Numbered from the stretch's first letter, positions 25,025-34,159 are shown. The stretch is 64,000 nucleotides of DNA from Bacillota bacterium (GCA_023402845.1 JAEYFP010000016.1:325569-389568), one strand, 5' to 3'. Translations and numbers: made by a program. The notes: generated from the sequence alone by a model not told the origin.

Positions 25025-27046
25025 TCAATTTTTCTTTTTCAATGTCAGGATATTAAGCCCGTCGTGATATTCATATTCCACAGTATCCATGGATTTTTTC
25101 ACCATGAAAATGCCCAACCCACCGATATTCCGATCCTCAACAGAAAGAGTCGTATCTGGGTCCGGCTTCCCGGTAGGGTCATAAGGGCGGCCATTATCGG
25201 CAAAGCGCAATGTAATGCATCCATCTTCCACACCCACACCCACAGTAGCATCATTTGCGCCTGAATATCGGGCGATATTGGAAAAAATCTCATCCACCGC
25301 GATGTTTATCTGGGCGATTACTTTCATGGAAATGTCCGCAGTCTCCAGCTCTTGCTCTACAAAGGCTGTCACCTGTTCCATCGACTCCAGTGAGGGAGTC
25401 AGCTTTAGTTTTTTTATGCCGGGACCGTTCTGAGGCATTAGCTCCAGGCTTAGCATGGTGATGTCGTCAAATTGAGGTGCCTCTCCTACAAAGCTATCAA
25501 GTTCTTCTTTCATTCGGTGTAACAGATTTTCACAGTTGACCTCCTTATTTCGGTTCAATGCATCTAGCATCCGACCGGTACCATAGAGCTCGTTATGAAC
25601 ATCGGTAGCCTCAGCCACACCGTCGGTGTAAAGGAACAATCGGTCACCAGGCTCCATCTGAAGTTCATATTCCTTATAGTGGGAACCTTCCATTCCTGCC
25701 AGCACAAAGCCGTGCTTGTCCTTCACCAACTCATAGTCGCCGCTCTTGCGTTTGAGCACCGGATATTCGTGTCCTGCATTCGCACAGGTCAGTTTACCAG
25801 TGGAAATTTCCAAAATTCCCAGCCAAACCGTAACAAACATCTCCGCATCGTTACCCACGCAGAGCTGGTTGTTGACTTTTTCCAGTACATCCCTGGGCGA
25901 AAGTCCTGTCTGGGTCACGTTCTTGATAAGAGTTTTGGCAATCACCATAAAAAGAGCCGCCGGGACGCCCTTGCCGGACACGTCTGCCATTACCATAGCC
26001 AGCCTGTCATCGTCCACCAGAAAGAAATCGTAGAAGTCTCCGCCCACCTCCTTGGCGGGAGTCATAGTGGCATAGATGTCCAATTCAGGCCGCTCGGGAA
26101 ATGCAGGGAAGATACAAGGAAGCATACTTGCCTGAATATGCTTAGCTACGTCCAGCTCCGCTCCGATACGTTCTTTTTCAGCCGTAATAGCGGTAAGATT
26201 TTCGATGTAGTCATTGATTTCCCTTTCCATCGTCTTGATTGCCTCAGCCAGAGACTCAATCTCATCCCCTGTGTGGATATCAAGACGGGCAATGGCAGAC
26301 GTTACATTTGCATCCCGCCTAGGCTGAATCTGATCGGAAGCCATAGACGTTTCCTCTTCTTCTCGGTCGGAAACAAAGCTGCTGGTTGCATGGGAAAGCT
26401 GATTGATTGGTTTCACTACGAAACGACTGACCAGCAAAACCATAATAAGAGCCGATGCCATCATCACTATACAGACTACCATAAGCACAATCAGGAGAAA
26501 ACCGTACCGATCTGCCATCACATCATTCATAGAAATATCCACGCACATGACGGCATAAGGTTTTCCCATTCCATCCTTCAGTTGTATCATAGCGGAAGAA
26601 AGCCAGCCAAAGGCTTTTGTATTGCTGATATACACCAGCTCATCTTTATCCTCCGGCATATTCTGCACCAACACGTCGATTTCTCCGAAGCTCACATTGG
26701 GGTCGGTATCCATTACTGTGAAAGTCTCTCCTTGATCAGGCCTGAGCTGAAGAACATAAATGGATTCCACGCTGTTGGCAGCTTGCACATCACAAAGAAA
26801 GTCCCGCATCCGATTATAATCCCCAACAGGCTTTCCTACGTTTATGCTGTCAATCAAAATATCGCTATCCATTTGAGTTGCCGCCGTCCGGGCGAGATCT
26901 ACCGCTAACGTCTTATAGTGTTTGTCCATGGTGTTAGCATATGTGTGGTAGCTTACCGTAATGGCCGCTGCTCCCATAATAAGTGCCATCAAAGCAATGA
27001 CCAGTACAGATTTTGTTCGTAGAGAAACCCATGTTTTCTTTTTCAA
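25025..27046 (-). CDS. Membrane SpoIIE/PP2C phosphatase with HAMP and RsbW-like ATPase domain
   Basis: 673 residues, starting at TTG 27046 with GGAGG 8 bases upstream. Two membrane helices (about 12-33 and 188-212) bracket an extracytoplasmic sensor, followed by HAMP and a short coiled coil. The SpoIIE-type PP2C domain (about 320-530) has the metal-binding motifs VGGDFYDFF, ADVSGKGVPAA and FDDITML. The C-terminal HATPase domain (about 550-673) looks intact: N-box DEIFSNI with Asn590, DNGRPYDP, and GGLGIFMV. It fits a partner-switching enzyme that dephosphorylates a STAS protein, here probably the one encoded at 29743-30039, and may also phosphorylate it. It is the last gene of the cluster, 85 bases after the MATE gene. 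Confidence 0.92.
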   Translation of the reverse strand: MKKKTWVSLRTKSVLVIALMALIMGAAAITVSYHTYANTMDKHYKTLAVDLARTAATQMDSDILIDSINVGKPVGDYNRMRDFLCDVQAANSVESIYVLQLRPDQGETFTVMDTDPNVSFGEIDVLVQNMPEDKDELVYISNTKAFGWLSSAMIQLKDGMGKPYAVMCVDISMNDVMADRYGFLLIVLMVVCIVMMASALIMVLLVSRFVVKPINQLSHATSSFVSDREEEETSMASDQIQPRRDANVTSAIARLDIHTGDEIESLAEAIKTMEREINDYIENLTAITAEKERIGAELDVAKHIQASMLPCIFPAFPERPELDIYATMTPAKEVGGDFYDFFLVDDDRLAMVMADVSGKGVPAALFMVIAKTLIKNVTQTGLSPRDVLEKVNNQLCVGNDAEMFVTVWLGILEISTGKLTCANAGHEYPVLKRKSGDYELVKDKHGFVLAGMEGSHYKEYELQMEPGDRLFLYTDGVAEATDVHNELYGTGRMLDALNRNKEVNCENLLHRMKEELDSFVGEAPQFDDITMLSLELMPQNGPGIKKLKLTPSLESMEQVTAFVEQELETADISMKVIAQINIAVDEIFSNIARYSGANDATVGVGVEDGCITLRFADNGRPYDPTGKPDPDTTLSVEDRNIGGLGIFMVKKSMDTVEYEYHDGLNILTLKKKN

Positions 27047-27131
27047 GGTATTCTCCTCCTCTCTATTTTGAGTAAGATCAAGCCCCAGCCAGCTCGAATT
27101 ACAAGTAAACAGCCCGAAGCAAATTCCTCCT

Positions 27132-28880
27132 TCAAATGCGTACGGTCAGAGTATTAAATCCCTGGTAATGGCGATAGTAAAATTCTTTCGCCTTTTTCTT
27201 TACCATGAGGATGCCGATACTCTCCATTGCATACTCCTCATCCTCCGCCTCCGATATCTTCATAGTACGCAGCGAAAAAGGATCAAATGCAGGGGCATTA
27301 TCCCTGATATGAAGTTCAAAGTCTCCCTCTTTTGTGGAAAAAAGAGTAATCTGGATGTACACACCTTCCCTGTGATCTCCCCCCACATGTAAGAAGATAG
27401 CCTGGCACGTCTCCTCCAATGCCATATTCACCAACATGGTTTGAGCGATACTGGCACGCTGAAGGACACAGAACTCTTCCACCTCCTCCATGAGTGAGGA
27501 AAGCTCATCACTCCCTTCCCGGAGCAGCCGCTGGTAGATGGAGGGACTGTCCAAACTGCCAAAAGACAAACTTTTGGAACTATGAAAGAGCTTCCACAGT
27601 CCTAAGAGGAGCAGACTCCCCCCTTCTGTAATGGGGAATACCAGCCAGAATGTGTCCAAAGATCCGAGGGCGAGGGGCACAGCAATAAGAAGATAGACCA
27701 CGAAAGTACGCAGAAAGGTAAGACGCAGGGTATCCGCATCACGTTCCACAGACTGCCAATAGGCGGCTAACATGATCGAGGCTCCTGCACCCACCGCACT
27801 CAAAGCGTACCACCGCAGAGCGGCTGTCCCTGTTGTAACCAGGGCAGAAGATAAGCCAAAGACTACCGCGATCTTTGGAGCCAGCAGTACCACAGCAGCC
27901 AAAAGAACTACTCCCAGCCCTGCTCCCCAAGAGAAAGCAAGCTTCATGGTCTGCTGCTCAGCCGTTCGGTTGCGCTCGGCGTGAAAGGTAGCTGCCAAAG
28001 GTTGAATGGTAGCTCCCACACCATCGAACAGGCCGACAACCACATAAGAGATGTTGATAACCACATTAAAAACAGCCAGTGCCCCCTCTCCATGACGACG
28101 GATCAGCAAATTGTTAATCACCAGAAAGAGAAAAAACTGCCATAAGTATTGTGAAGAGGAGGAAAAACCCGTCTTGAAGCAGGGGAGTACGGTAGACGCC
28201 TGCGGTATCACCAATCTAAGACTCAGAATATTACTCTTGCGAAAGAAATGGGGCAGGTAAATTAAAATACCCACAGCAGTGCCTAGGATGGTAGAATAGA
28301 TAGCACCCCGCACCCCCATCCCCAAGCCCAGAACAAATACAAAAGAGAGGCCTACATCCAGCAGGTTAGCCACAGCCAGCCCAATACCAGCCCGCCGTTC
28401 CCCGTCATCACAGCGAACAAAATTATAAAAGAGCAGATTGAGGAAGTAAAGGGGGGCTGAAAGAAATAAACGCAGAGCATAATCCCTTGTCATTGCGTAC
28501 ACCATACCCTGATTAGGGGAGGTTCCCAACAAGATCAAAACATGTTCCAGAAAAATTACGCCCAGTGCGCCAATGGCCATGCTGACCAGGAGCGCACAGG
28601 TCAAGAGCTGTGCGAACACATTCAATGCCTGCTTGGCCCTCCCCTCTCCTAAAAGGCGAGTAAAAGTGACTGCGCCTCCCACAGCCAGCCCCACGTCCAG
28701 AATATTAAAGACCATCCAGATTGGTGACACTAACCCAATGGCAGCCAGAGCACTCTCTCCCAAGCTAATTCCCACGCAAAGGGCATCAGCCAGATTGGCT
28801 GCTGCTAAGCATAATGAGGAAATTACCGCCGGAAAAAAGAAGCGGTAAAAAATTTTTTTTGTAAAAACGGTTTGACTCAT
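27132..28880 (-). CDS. MATE-family transporter fused to a degenerate RsbW-like ATPase domain
   Basis: 582 residues from ATG 28880, which overlaps the DUF2156 stop by four bases (ATGA) and has AAGGAG upstream; the longer frame opens at a TTG. Residues about 1-440 are a twelve-helix MATE transporter (NFVRCDDGERRAGIGLAVANLLD). Residues about 455-582 form an anti-sigma-type HATPase domain with the terminal signature IGILMVKKK and QGFNTLTV. The Mg-binding Asn of the N-box is Ala494, and DNG has become DNA (527-529), so kinase activity is doubtful. A cytoplasmic binding role is more likely. Whether it exports a drug, lipid or metabolite is unknown. Confidence 0.85.
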   Translation of the reverse strand: MSQTVFTKKIFYRFFFPAVISSLCLAAANLADALCVGISLGESALAAIGLVSPIWMVFNILDVGLAVGGAVTFTRLLGEGRAKQALNVFAQLLTCALLVSMAIGALGVIFLEHVLILLGTSPNQGMVYAMTRDYALRLFLSAPLYFLNLLFYNFVRCDDGERRAGIGLAVANLLDVGLSFVFVLGLGMGVRGAIYSTILGTAVGILIYLPHFFRKSNILSLRLVIPQASTVLPCFKTGFSSSSQYLWQFFLFLVINNLLIRRHGEGALAVFNVVINISYVVVGLFDGVGATIQPLAATFHAERNRTAEQQTMKLAFSWGAGLGVVLLAAVVLLAPKIAVVFGLSSALVTTGTAALRWYALSAVGAGASIMLAAYWQSVERDADTLRLTFLRTFVVYLLIAVPLALGSLDTFWLVFPITEGGSLLLLGLWKLFHSSKSLSFGSLDSPSIYQRLLREGSDELSSLMEEVEEFCVLQRASIAQTMLVNMALEETCQAIFLHVGGDHREGVYIQITLFSTKEGDFELHIRDNAPAFDPFSLRTMKISEAEDEEYAMESIGILMVKKKAKEFYYRHYQGFNTLTVRI

Positions 28881-29746
28881 CTCTTGGGAACTCCTTTCCA
28901 AAGAGGAATCAGCCGATCTGGCTGGGCTTCCAGCTTATTGGTACGCAATCCCGGCAGATCCAAATCCTCTTCCTGATCAATCCACTCCACAGCACTGGGG
29001 AGTCGCTGATAGAGCTCCCATTTGAGGTAGCCGTCCAGTCCAGGCAGTAAGGTTTTCGTCACATGGAGGTCAAAAACACCGGGTGCTATAACAGAGCCCA
29101 GGGCTACCGCCTGAACACCCGTCTTGTCCCTCAGCACAATTCCCTGCAAACCCAGTTCCACCTGCTTTTGCAATGCCAGAAGGGCCACTTCCAAATCACC
29201 TTTGGAGCCACGATGGTTCGTCCAAGTGTGCATTACATGGACGACCTCTGATAGGGATGTGGCATCCATTGCGCAGATCTGCCAGTCATACCGATCCCTG
29301 GCCCGGCGGACCTTGGTCCTAAGATTTTTATAAACCCTGCCAGGCATATCTAGCTGGGAAGCGCGGTAATAAACATACTCTGCATCTCCCCGAACCTCAG
29401 TAAACCTAAATTGCCCCGGCAGAAATTCTTCCAGAAAATCCATGTCCTCCTCCCGAACATAATGCAGAGAAAAATCAGGAGTATCTACCATGATGCGTAT
29501 AAAGTCCAGCTTTTCTGCCGCACTGCCGCAGGGAAACATCCATGCGTTCTCTCCCCGTACACCCACGCGGACAAAAAAGGCATCCTTACGCAGGCAGAGG
29601 GAAAGTTCCATGGGTCTTTGCCATAAAAACAAGGAGACGAAAGCGTGTGAACTAAGCTTGTGTCCCTCTTTAAGACGAATAGCCTCCACCGCTTCCCGAT
29701 CCTCTAACCGGATCGTGTGACAGGGGTAATCATATGTATCCATCAC
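28877..29746 (-). CDS. DUF2156 protein, aminoacyl-lipid synthase C-terminal-like
   Basis: 289 residues, soluble, a stand-alone version of the double-GNAT domain found at the C-terminus of MprF lysyl-phosphatidylglycerol synthases. Supporting features are the N-terminal SSHAFVSLFLWQ, YKNLRTKVRRARDRYDW and the late GLDGYLKWELYQ. In MprF this domain moves an amino acid from tRNA to a lipid, and a membrane flippase half exposes the product. Here no membrane half is present, but the next gene, coupled by ATGA, is a MATE protein of the flippase superfamily. It is also coupled by ATGA to the upstream STAS gene. The substrate is unknown. Confidence 0.78.
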   Translation of the reverse strand: MMDTYDYPCHTIRLEDREAVEAIRLKEGHKLSSHAFVSLFLWQRPMELSLCLRKDAFFVRVGVRGENAWMFPCGSAAEKLDFIRIMVDTPDFSLHYVREEDMDFLEEFLPGQFRFTEVRGDAEYVYYRASQLDMPGRVYKNLRTKVRRARDRYDWQICAMDATSLSEVVHVMHTWTNHRGSKGDLEVALLALQKQVELGLQGIVLRDKTGVQAVALGSVIAPGVFDLHVTKTLLPGLDGYLKWELYQRLPSAVEWIDQEEDLDLPGLRTNKLEAQPDRLIPLWKGVPKR

Positions 29747-30039
29747 TCGACTGTCAGGATATCCGTAAACCCTGTTACCTCAAACACCTCAAGAATGGTC
29801 TCGTTGGCATGGCGGATTACCATTTTTCCCTGCTTATTCATCACCTTCTGGGCAGAGAGCAGCACACGCAGTCCGGCAGAGGAAATATACTCCAATCCGG
29901 CAAAATCCATAATGAGGGAATCCACGCCGGTAAGTGAAACCTTAAGTTCCGCCTCCAGCTGAGGTGCCGTCGTAGTATCCAGGCGGCCAGCCAGAGTTAT
30001 CTTCAGTTCGGCCGCATTTAAATTTTTATCAATAGTCAT
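29743..30039 (-). CDS. STAS-domain protein (anti-anti-sigma-factor type)
   Basis: 98 residues from ATG 30039, with GGAGG 8 bases upstream. It is a complete STAS domain with the phosphorylatable serine loop EYISSAGLRVLLSA around residues 50-63. In partner switching the unphosphorylated form binds an RsbW-like kinase, and a PP2C phosphatase restores it. Here the neighbours carry one intact and two degenerate RsbW-like domains and one PP2C, so it may bind the transporter-fused domains. It is coupled to DUF2156 by a four-base overlap. No sigma factor gene is in the cluster. Confidence 0.9.
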   Translation of the reverse strand: MTIDKNLNAAELKITLAGRLDTTTAPQLEAELKVSLTGVDSLIMDFAGLEYISSAGLRVLLSAQKVMNKQGKMVIRHANETILEVFEVTGFTDILTVE

Positions 30040-30066
30040 TTTCTTTTCCTCCAAATTTAGAATGTC

Positions 30067-30990
30067 TTAGTTACAGTCATTTTCAGTTTGCAATAATGGA
30101 TTGGATTCTTCCTGCATTTTTTCTTTCATTTTTTGCTTGCAGCGGTACATATCATTATCTGCCTGGGATATCAGCTGTTCCAAATCGCATGGTCCTTCGG
30201 AAAATGCCCGCCCCACCGCAACGCTGCACAAGTGCTCTGCTCCACAGTTGTAGTCGTCCATATAACCGACGAACAGTTTTACGCAATACTCCAGCACCTC
30301 CTCTGTACTTTGGGAAAGCATTAATGTGAATTCGTCCCCGCCGATACGGTAACATTTGGTGTTTTCAACCTGAGCGCACACCAACCGCAGCACATCTGCC
30401 ATACGTCTTAGCAGCACATCCCCGGCCGTATGACAATATCTATCGTTGATGAATTTTAAATTATTAAGGTCAAAATAAAGGACACCAAGCCATGAAGCCT
30501 CTGCGTACTCTCGTTCCAGATCCATCTGAAAGCAGTTGCGATTGAAAAGGCCGGTCAGAGTGTCGTAAATAGCCTCCTTAGTCAGGCTAGCCATTTCACC
30601 CCGATTTTTCTCTAAAACAGTTTTCAGCATGGATATTTCCTGCACTGTCTCATAATTCAGATGCATCACATCGTCAATCATATTAATGTTACCCGCCCTA
30701 TATAGAATACCGTCCTTGCGGAAAACAAGATGCTTAATTTTCATCCAGCGTCTGCTCTGCGGTTCATAATAATCCCATGCATAGACACCGTCCTGTTCAG
30801 AGAGCTTCGGGCAGAAAGGACACGGAGCATCTCGTTTCAGAAACGCCTTCCAGCAAGGTTCTCCTATGCAGGGGGTTTTTAGATAGTCGGTAAAATAGCG
30901 GTTAACCCAAACAATTTTTTTACTTTTCTCCTCCAGGACGTACATACCCTCGGCACAACGCAGCAGCTCCTCGCACCATATATTTGTCAT
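30067..30990 (-). CDS. Diguanylate cyclase with cysteine-containing PAS-like sensor
   Basis: 307 residues, soluble. The N-terminal PAS-like domain (about 1-125) has a four-cysteine set: Cys41, Cys46, Cys57 and Cys60 (CIGEPCWKAF and CPFC), able to bind a metal or iron-sulfur cluster or form redox disulfides. A linker helix leads to a GGDEF domain (about 140-295) with DTLTGLFNRN and an intact RIGGDEF. It would make cyclic di-GMP in the cytosol. AAGGAGG precedes the ATG. The 81-base gap before it could hold a second promoter, as the upstream gene ends there. Confidence 0.9.
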   Translation of the reverse strand: MTNIWCEELLRCAEGMYVLEEKSKKIVWVNRYFTDYLKTPCIGEPCWKAFLKRDAPCPFCPKLSEQDGVYAWDYYEPQSRRWMKIKHLVFRKDGILYRAGNINMIDDVMHLNYETVQEISMLKTVLEKNRGEMASLTKEAIYDTLTGLFNRNCFQMDLEREYAEASWLGVLYFDLNNLKFINDRYCHTAGDVLLRRMADVLRLVCAQVENTKCYRIGGDEFTLMLSQSTEEVLEYCVKLFVGYMDDYNCGAEHLCSVAVGRAFSEGPCDLEQLISQADNDMYRCKQKMKEKMQEESNPLLQTENDCN

Positions 30991-31071
30991 CTTGATTCCT
31001 CCTTTCCGGATCTATATTCAGTGTAGTAATTTAACAAAATATATCAATGGGTTTGCCATTTTTCGCAGATT

Positions 31072-32691
31072 TTACGACAGAATACGCAGATTATCTACAG
31101 AACCCAACATTTCTCTGTCCAATAGATTCAGATTGCCAGCGGTCAGAACAATCAACATAACCTGCACGTGGGAATTAACTGCAGTAAGCAGAAAATCTAC
31201 AATCGGTTCTGCCGCCAGCACCATCACCAGACCCTCTGCTGGAATGCCAAGCTGCAAAAAGAGAGCGGAGTATGCCATTTTCGTACCGCCAGCCACGGGC
31301 GGAGTTGCAATAGTCAAAATTCCGGATACCAGAACGCATAGCACTAACCAAAGAGGAGTAATTGGCACCTCGTATGCCTTGGCAACACACAGGGCAGATA
31401 CACTATAGAAGATACAGGCGGTGGGTTTGAAAAGCGTCTGTGCCAGAGAAACACTAAAACGTGAGACCTGTTTCGCTACCCCCAAACGTTTCTCACATAT
31501 TTCCAGCCGTAAAGGGAAGCTCGCTGCAGAGGAGGCGGTGCTAAGAGCCACTAAAAAGACCGGCAGGGTTTTCCGCAGCAGGGTTCCCATGGACACATGA
31601 CAACACAGGCAGACGACAGCGGTAAAAATCAGAGCCAACACTAAACACAAAGCAGCCGTAAGTATTAGTATTTCAGCCGTCCCACTTAGCTTGGAAGCAT
31701 CTGATGAAACAACCAGCCCATAGAAGGTCAGGAACACAAATAACGGAATAAGCCGGTTGATTCCGCTCATCAAAAGCGACACCAGATTATCTGCCTGTCT
31801 CACGACATCTGACAATTCCTCCACTCGCTCGCCAAGTATCAAAAGTGCAATACCAAGGCATAATCCCAATAAAATAAGTTGAATGGCATTCCCCTCCAAA
31901 AATGGCGAAATCAAATTAGTAGGTATCATTTGGAGTACCAAACTATAAATGGCCTGAAACCCTCCGGATTCAGCACTGCCTCCACTATAAAGCGGAAACA
32001 TCCATCCTATTGCGGCTATTGTCAAGACTGCAATCACGAAGGTCAGCCCCAGAAATCGCAGTAAAAACTTCTTTCCAATACGGCCTAGTGCGGTTACGTT
32101 TCCAATACCTAAAATACCGGTACAAATGGAGAAAAAAATCATAGGCATAGCCACGCCGGTAAGCATTCCCAGGAGAATATTCAGCATGGGCATGGTAAGC
32201 TGTTCCGTCAAAAACTGCTGTGTTTTCTCCGCCAGTTGTGTGGTCAGGAGGCCGGAACTTACCGCCAGCACTGCGGCCAAGGCGACCCACGATAATTGAT
32301 TGACCTTTTTCTCAGGCACACGAAAGTCAACTTGATTGATCCCTTTGTTATACCGATACATCGGTGATAGACCTAGTCCCTCCAGAATGACATTTCCGGC
32401 AGTCTCCAGTTCATTCTGGGAAGAATCAGTATTAGGATTTACACTAGGACCAGCGGCAGATAATCGAATACTCCGCTGTCCTGGCCGAATGCAATATTGA
32501 ACCGTACAAACAGCCTCGTTTCCCGGCGTATTTCGCCAAAGATCTAAAATGTCCTCCGATGCCAGGCGAATGCGTAAAATTTCCCGTCGTCCGGCAATAC
32601 CCTCCAGCAACACGCCAATATGCGTACTGGCAGCGTCAATGCCCTCATCTGTTAAGGGAAAATTCATTTTTTTTGTGTCTTGTTTTATCAT
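31072..32691 (-). CDS. DAACS-fold (GltP-like) membrane protein with N-terminal degenerate ATPase domain
   Basis: 539 residues. Residues about 10-128 are soluble and read as a decayed RsbW-like HATPase: LASEDILDLW at the N-box position (no Asn), AAGPSVNP for DNGxxxDP, and GLGLSPMYRYNKGINQVDF, matching the terminal motif of the other two domains in the cluster. The rest is a dicarboxylate/amino acid symporter fold with SSAASFPL and ATPPVAGG. Family-key residues are changed: FKP (421-423) replaces NMDG, Leu502 the substrate Arg, and Gln510 the sodium Asp, while Asp499, Thr503 and Asn506 remain. It is therefore possibly a receptor rather than a sodium symporter. Its ATG overlaps the kinase stop (ATGA). 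Confidence 0.8.
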   Translation of the reverse strand: MIKQDTKKMNFPLTDEGIDAASTHIGVLLEGIAGRREILRIRLASEDILDLWRNTPGNEAVCTVQYCIRPGQRSIRLSAAGPSVNPNTDSSQNELETAGNVILEGLGLSPMYRYNKGINQVDFRVPEKKVNQLSWVALAAVLAVSSGLLTTQLAEKTQQFLTEQLTMPMLNILLGMLTGVAMPMIFFSICTGILGIGNVTALGRIGKKFLLRFLGLTFVIAVLTIAAIGWMFPLYSGGSAESGGFQAIYSLVLQMIPTNLISPFLEGNAIQLILLGLCLGIALLILGERVEELSDVVRQADNLVSLLMSGINRLIPLFVFLTFYGLVVSSDASKLSGTAEILILTAALCLVLALIFTAVVCLCCHVSMGTLLRKTLPVFLVALSTASSAASFPLRLEICEKRLGVAKQVSRFSVSLAQTLFKPTACIFYSVSALCVAKAYEVPITPLWLVLCVLVSGILTIATPPVAGGTKMAYSALFLQLGIPAEGLVMVLAAEPIVDFLLTAVNSHVQVMLIVLTAGNLNLLDREMLGSVDNLRILS

Positions 32692-33446
32692 TGTTCCAAT
32701 GTCCTTTCCCTAACCATCAGAGCGACAGTCAGTCGGAATTTTTGATGCGTATGTTCGATTTCCACATAGCCGCCCACACTCTCGGCGACTTTACGGATAC
32801 CCGGCAGACCATAGCCATGGAGGGCCCCTGATTTGGTGGTGCGGTAACCCGGATTCAAATGACCGCCGTAGCCATTTTCAACAACCAGCAGCAATGTATC
32901 CTGCACCGTGCATCCTTCAACCTTTAACTGTCTCAGTTCCCCTTCTGGTACCTCCAAAGCAGCTTCATAGGCATTTTGCAGGGCATTTCCCAAAATGAGT
33001 CCCAATCGTGTTTTGTCGGTTAGCGCATCCTCATCGTACCTGATATCAGAGGCAAAAGTAATTCCACTTCTTTGGCACAATTGTGCATATTTTTTGAGAA
33101 AACTCTTGGTAAGCCGGTTTTTGCCGTCCAGTGATGTCTGTGGTAGTTCACCGGAAAGTTCTTTTATGTAAGCCTTTGCGCTGTCCAGATCATTTTCCTC
33201 CAATAGCGCGGAAAGGACGGCTAGATGGTGCTTTAAATCATGACGCATTTTTTGGATTTGTTCCATACTGTCCAAATCTGCCCGATATTCCTGTTCCACA
33301 AGCTCGATTTGTTCCTTTACACTACCTATGGAGAGTCGCAGCAGCTCTGTGTAGCGCTCTGACTCCAATCCTTTTGCTCGCCTTCTAAAACGAGCGGCAC
33401 ACCTTCCCTTCAAGGGTTGGATAGCTTTTAATATCCTTGCAATCAT
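32688..33446 (-). CDS. Soluble GHKL histidine kinase, AgrC/CitA-like, no membrane sensor
   Basis: 252 residues. It has a phospho-acceptor box KMRHDLKHHLAVL near residue 70, N-box GNALQNAYEAA, and the late glycine box GYGLPGIRKV. The N-terminal 60 residues are basic and coiled-coil-like with no transmembrane helices, unlike AgrC relatives that carry six or seven. A signal must therefore come from a partner, most simply the membrane DAACS-fold protein encoded by the next, ATGA-coupled gene. It overlaps the response regulator stop by four bases and pairs with it. Confidence 0.88.
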   Translation of the reverse strand: MIARILKAIQPLKGRCAARFRRRAKGLESERYTELLRLSIGSVKEQIELVEQEYRADLDSMEQIQKMRHDLKHHLAVLSALLEENDLDSAKAYIKELSGELPQTSLDGKNRLTKSFLKKYAQLCQRSGITFASDIRYDEDALTDKTRLGLILGNALQNAYEAALEVPEGELRQLKVEGCTVQDTLLLVVENGYGGHLNPGYRTTKSGALHGYGLPGIRKVAESVGGYVEIEHTHQKFRLTVALMVRERTLEQ

Positions 33447-34159
33447 AACTGTCCCCCTACTCCTGCTACAGATTTCAGGTAATCATAATACCGCCTCCGA
33501 AGTTCCGGGAAATCTCGCTTACGGATTAGTACAGTCCGGTCAAGGATAGTAATAAAAGTTTTATTCTCTATACCACGAACATGATGTAGATTGACAAGAT
33601 AGCTCTGGTGGCAGCGCAGAAAAGAAGCTCCTTTCAGACACAGTTCCACCGTGTCCAGTTTCTCCCTCACTCGGACATTTGATTCATCCCGGAAGTATAG
33701 GGTAACATTTTTAAGGTCACTCTCAACAAATACGATGTCCTCTTGCGCAAAGAGTCGCCCTGCTAAAAAAATACTGCGGGGCCAATAAATTTGAAGAAAG
33801 CGGTCCATCAAAGACTTTAGCTTGTCTTGCAGAGCCGGCTTAAGCAGATAGGAAAATGCCTCCACCTCATAGCTTTGTACTGCGAAGTCCGGTGAGCAGG
33901 TAAGAAAGACAATAGGTACCGTAATACCTTGGCTTCGTAAAGTCTTGGCTACATCAAATCCATTGGAGTGCTTCATGTAAATGTCGAGGAAAAACAGTTC
34001 TATATCGGAGAGAATTTCCGGGTTCATGGCAAGCAAAGCTTTACCATCCTCTATTGAGATGATCTCCGCACTTTGGCCGTTTTCGATGGCCCATGCCCGC
34101 AACGCCCGTCGCAATGAATTCCTATCATTGGCACTGTCGTCGCAGATGACAATGTGCAT
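33443..34159 (-). CDS. LytTR-type response regulator (AgrA-like)
   Basis: 238 residues from ATG 34159, with GGAGG 8 bases upstream; a TTG two codons earlier is less likely. The receiver domain has the acidic pair in ICDDS and the phospho-acceptor Asp in LFFLDIYMKHSNG. A LytTR DNA-binding domain (about 135-235) carries FLRCHQSYLVNLHHV. It would be phosphorylated by the adjacent GHKL kinase and activate the cluster or other genes. Targets were not identified. Confidence 0.92.
   Translation of the reverse strand: MHIVICDDSANDRNSLRRALRAWAIENGQSAEIISIEDGKALLAMNPEILSDIELFFLDIYMKHSNGFDVAKTLRSQGITVPIVFLTCSPDFAVQSYEVEAFSYLLKPALQDKLKSLMDRFLQIYWPRSIFLAGRLFAQEDIVFVESDLKNVTLYFRDESNVRVREKLDTVELCLKGASFLRCHQSYLVNLHHVRGIENKTFITILDRTVLIRKRDFPELRRRYYDYLKSVAGVGGQL

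Noticed and set aside
25595..26908. 437-codon open frame on the plus strand
   Set aside because: It is antisense to the SpoIIE phosphatase gene, whose domains are complete; the opposite-frame protein is His-rich and resembles nothing.
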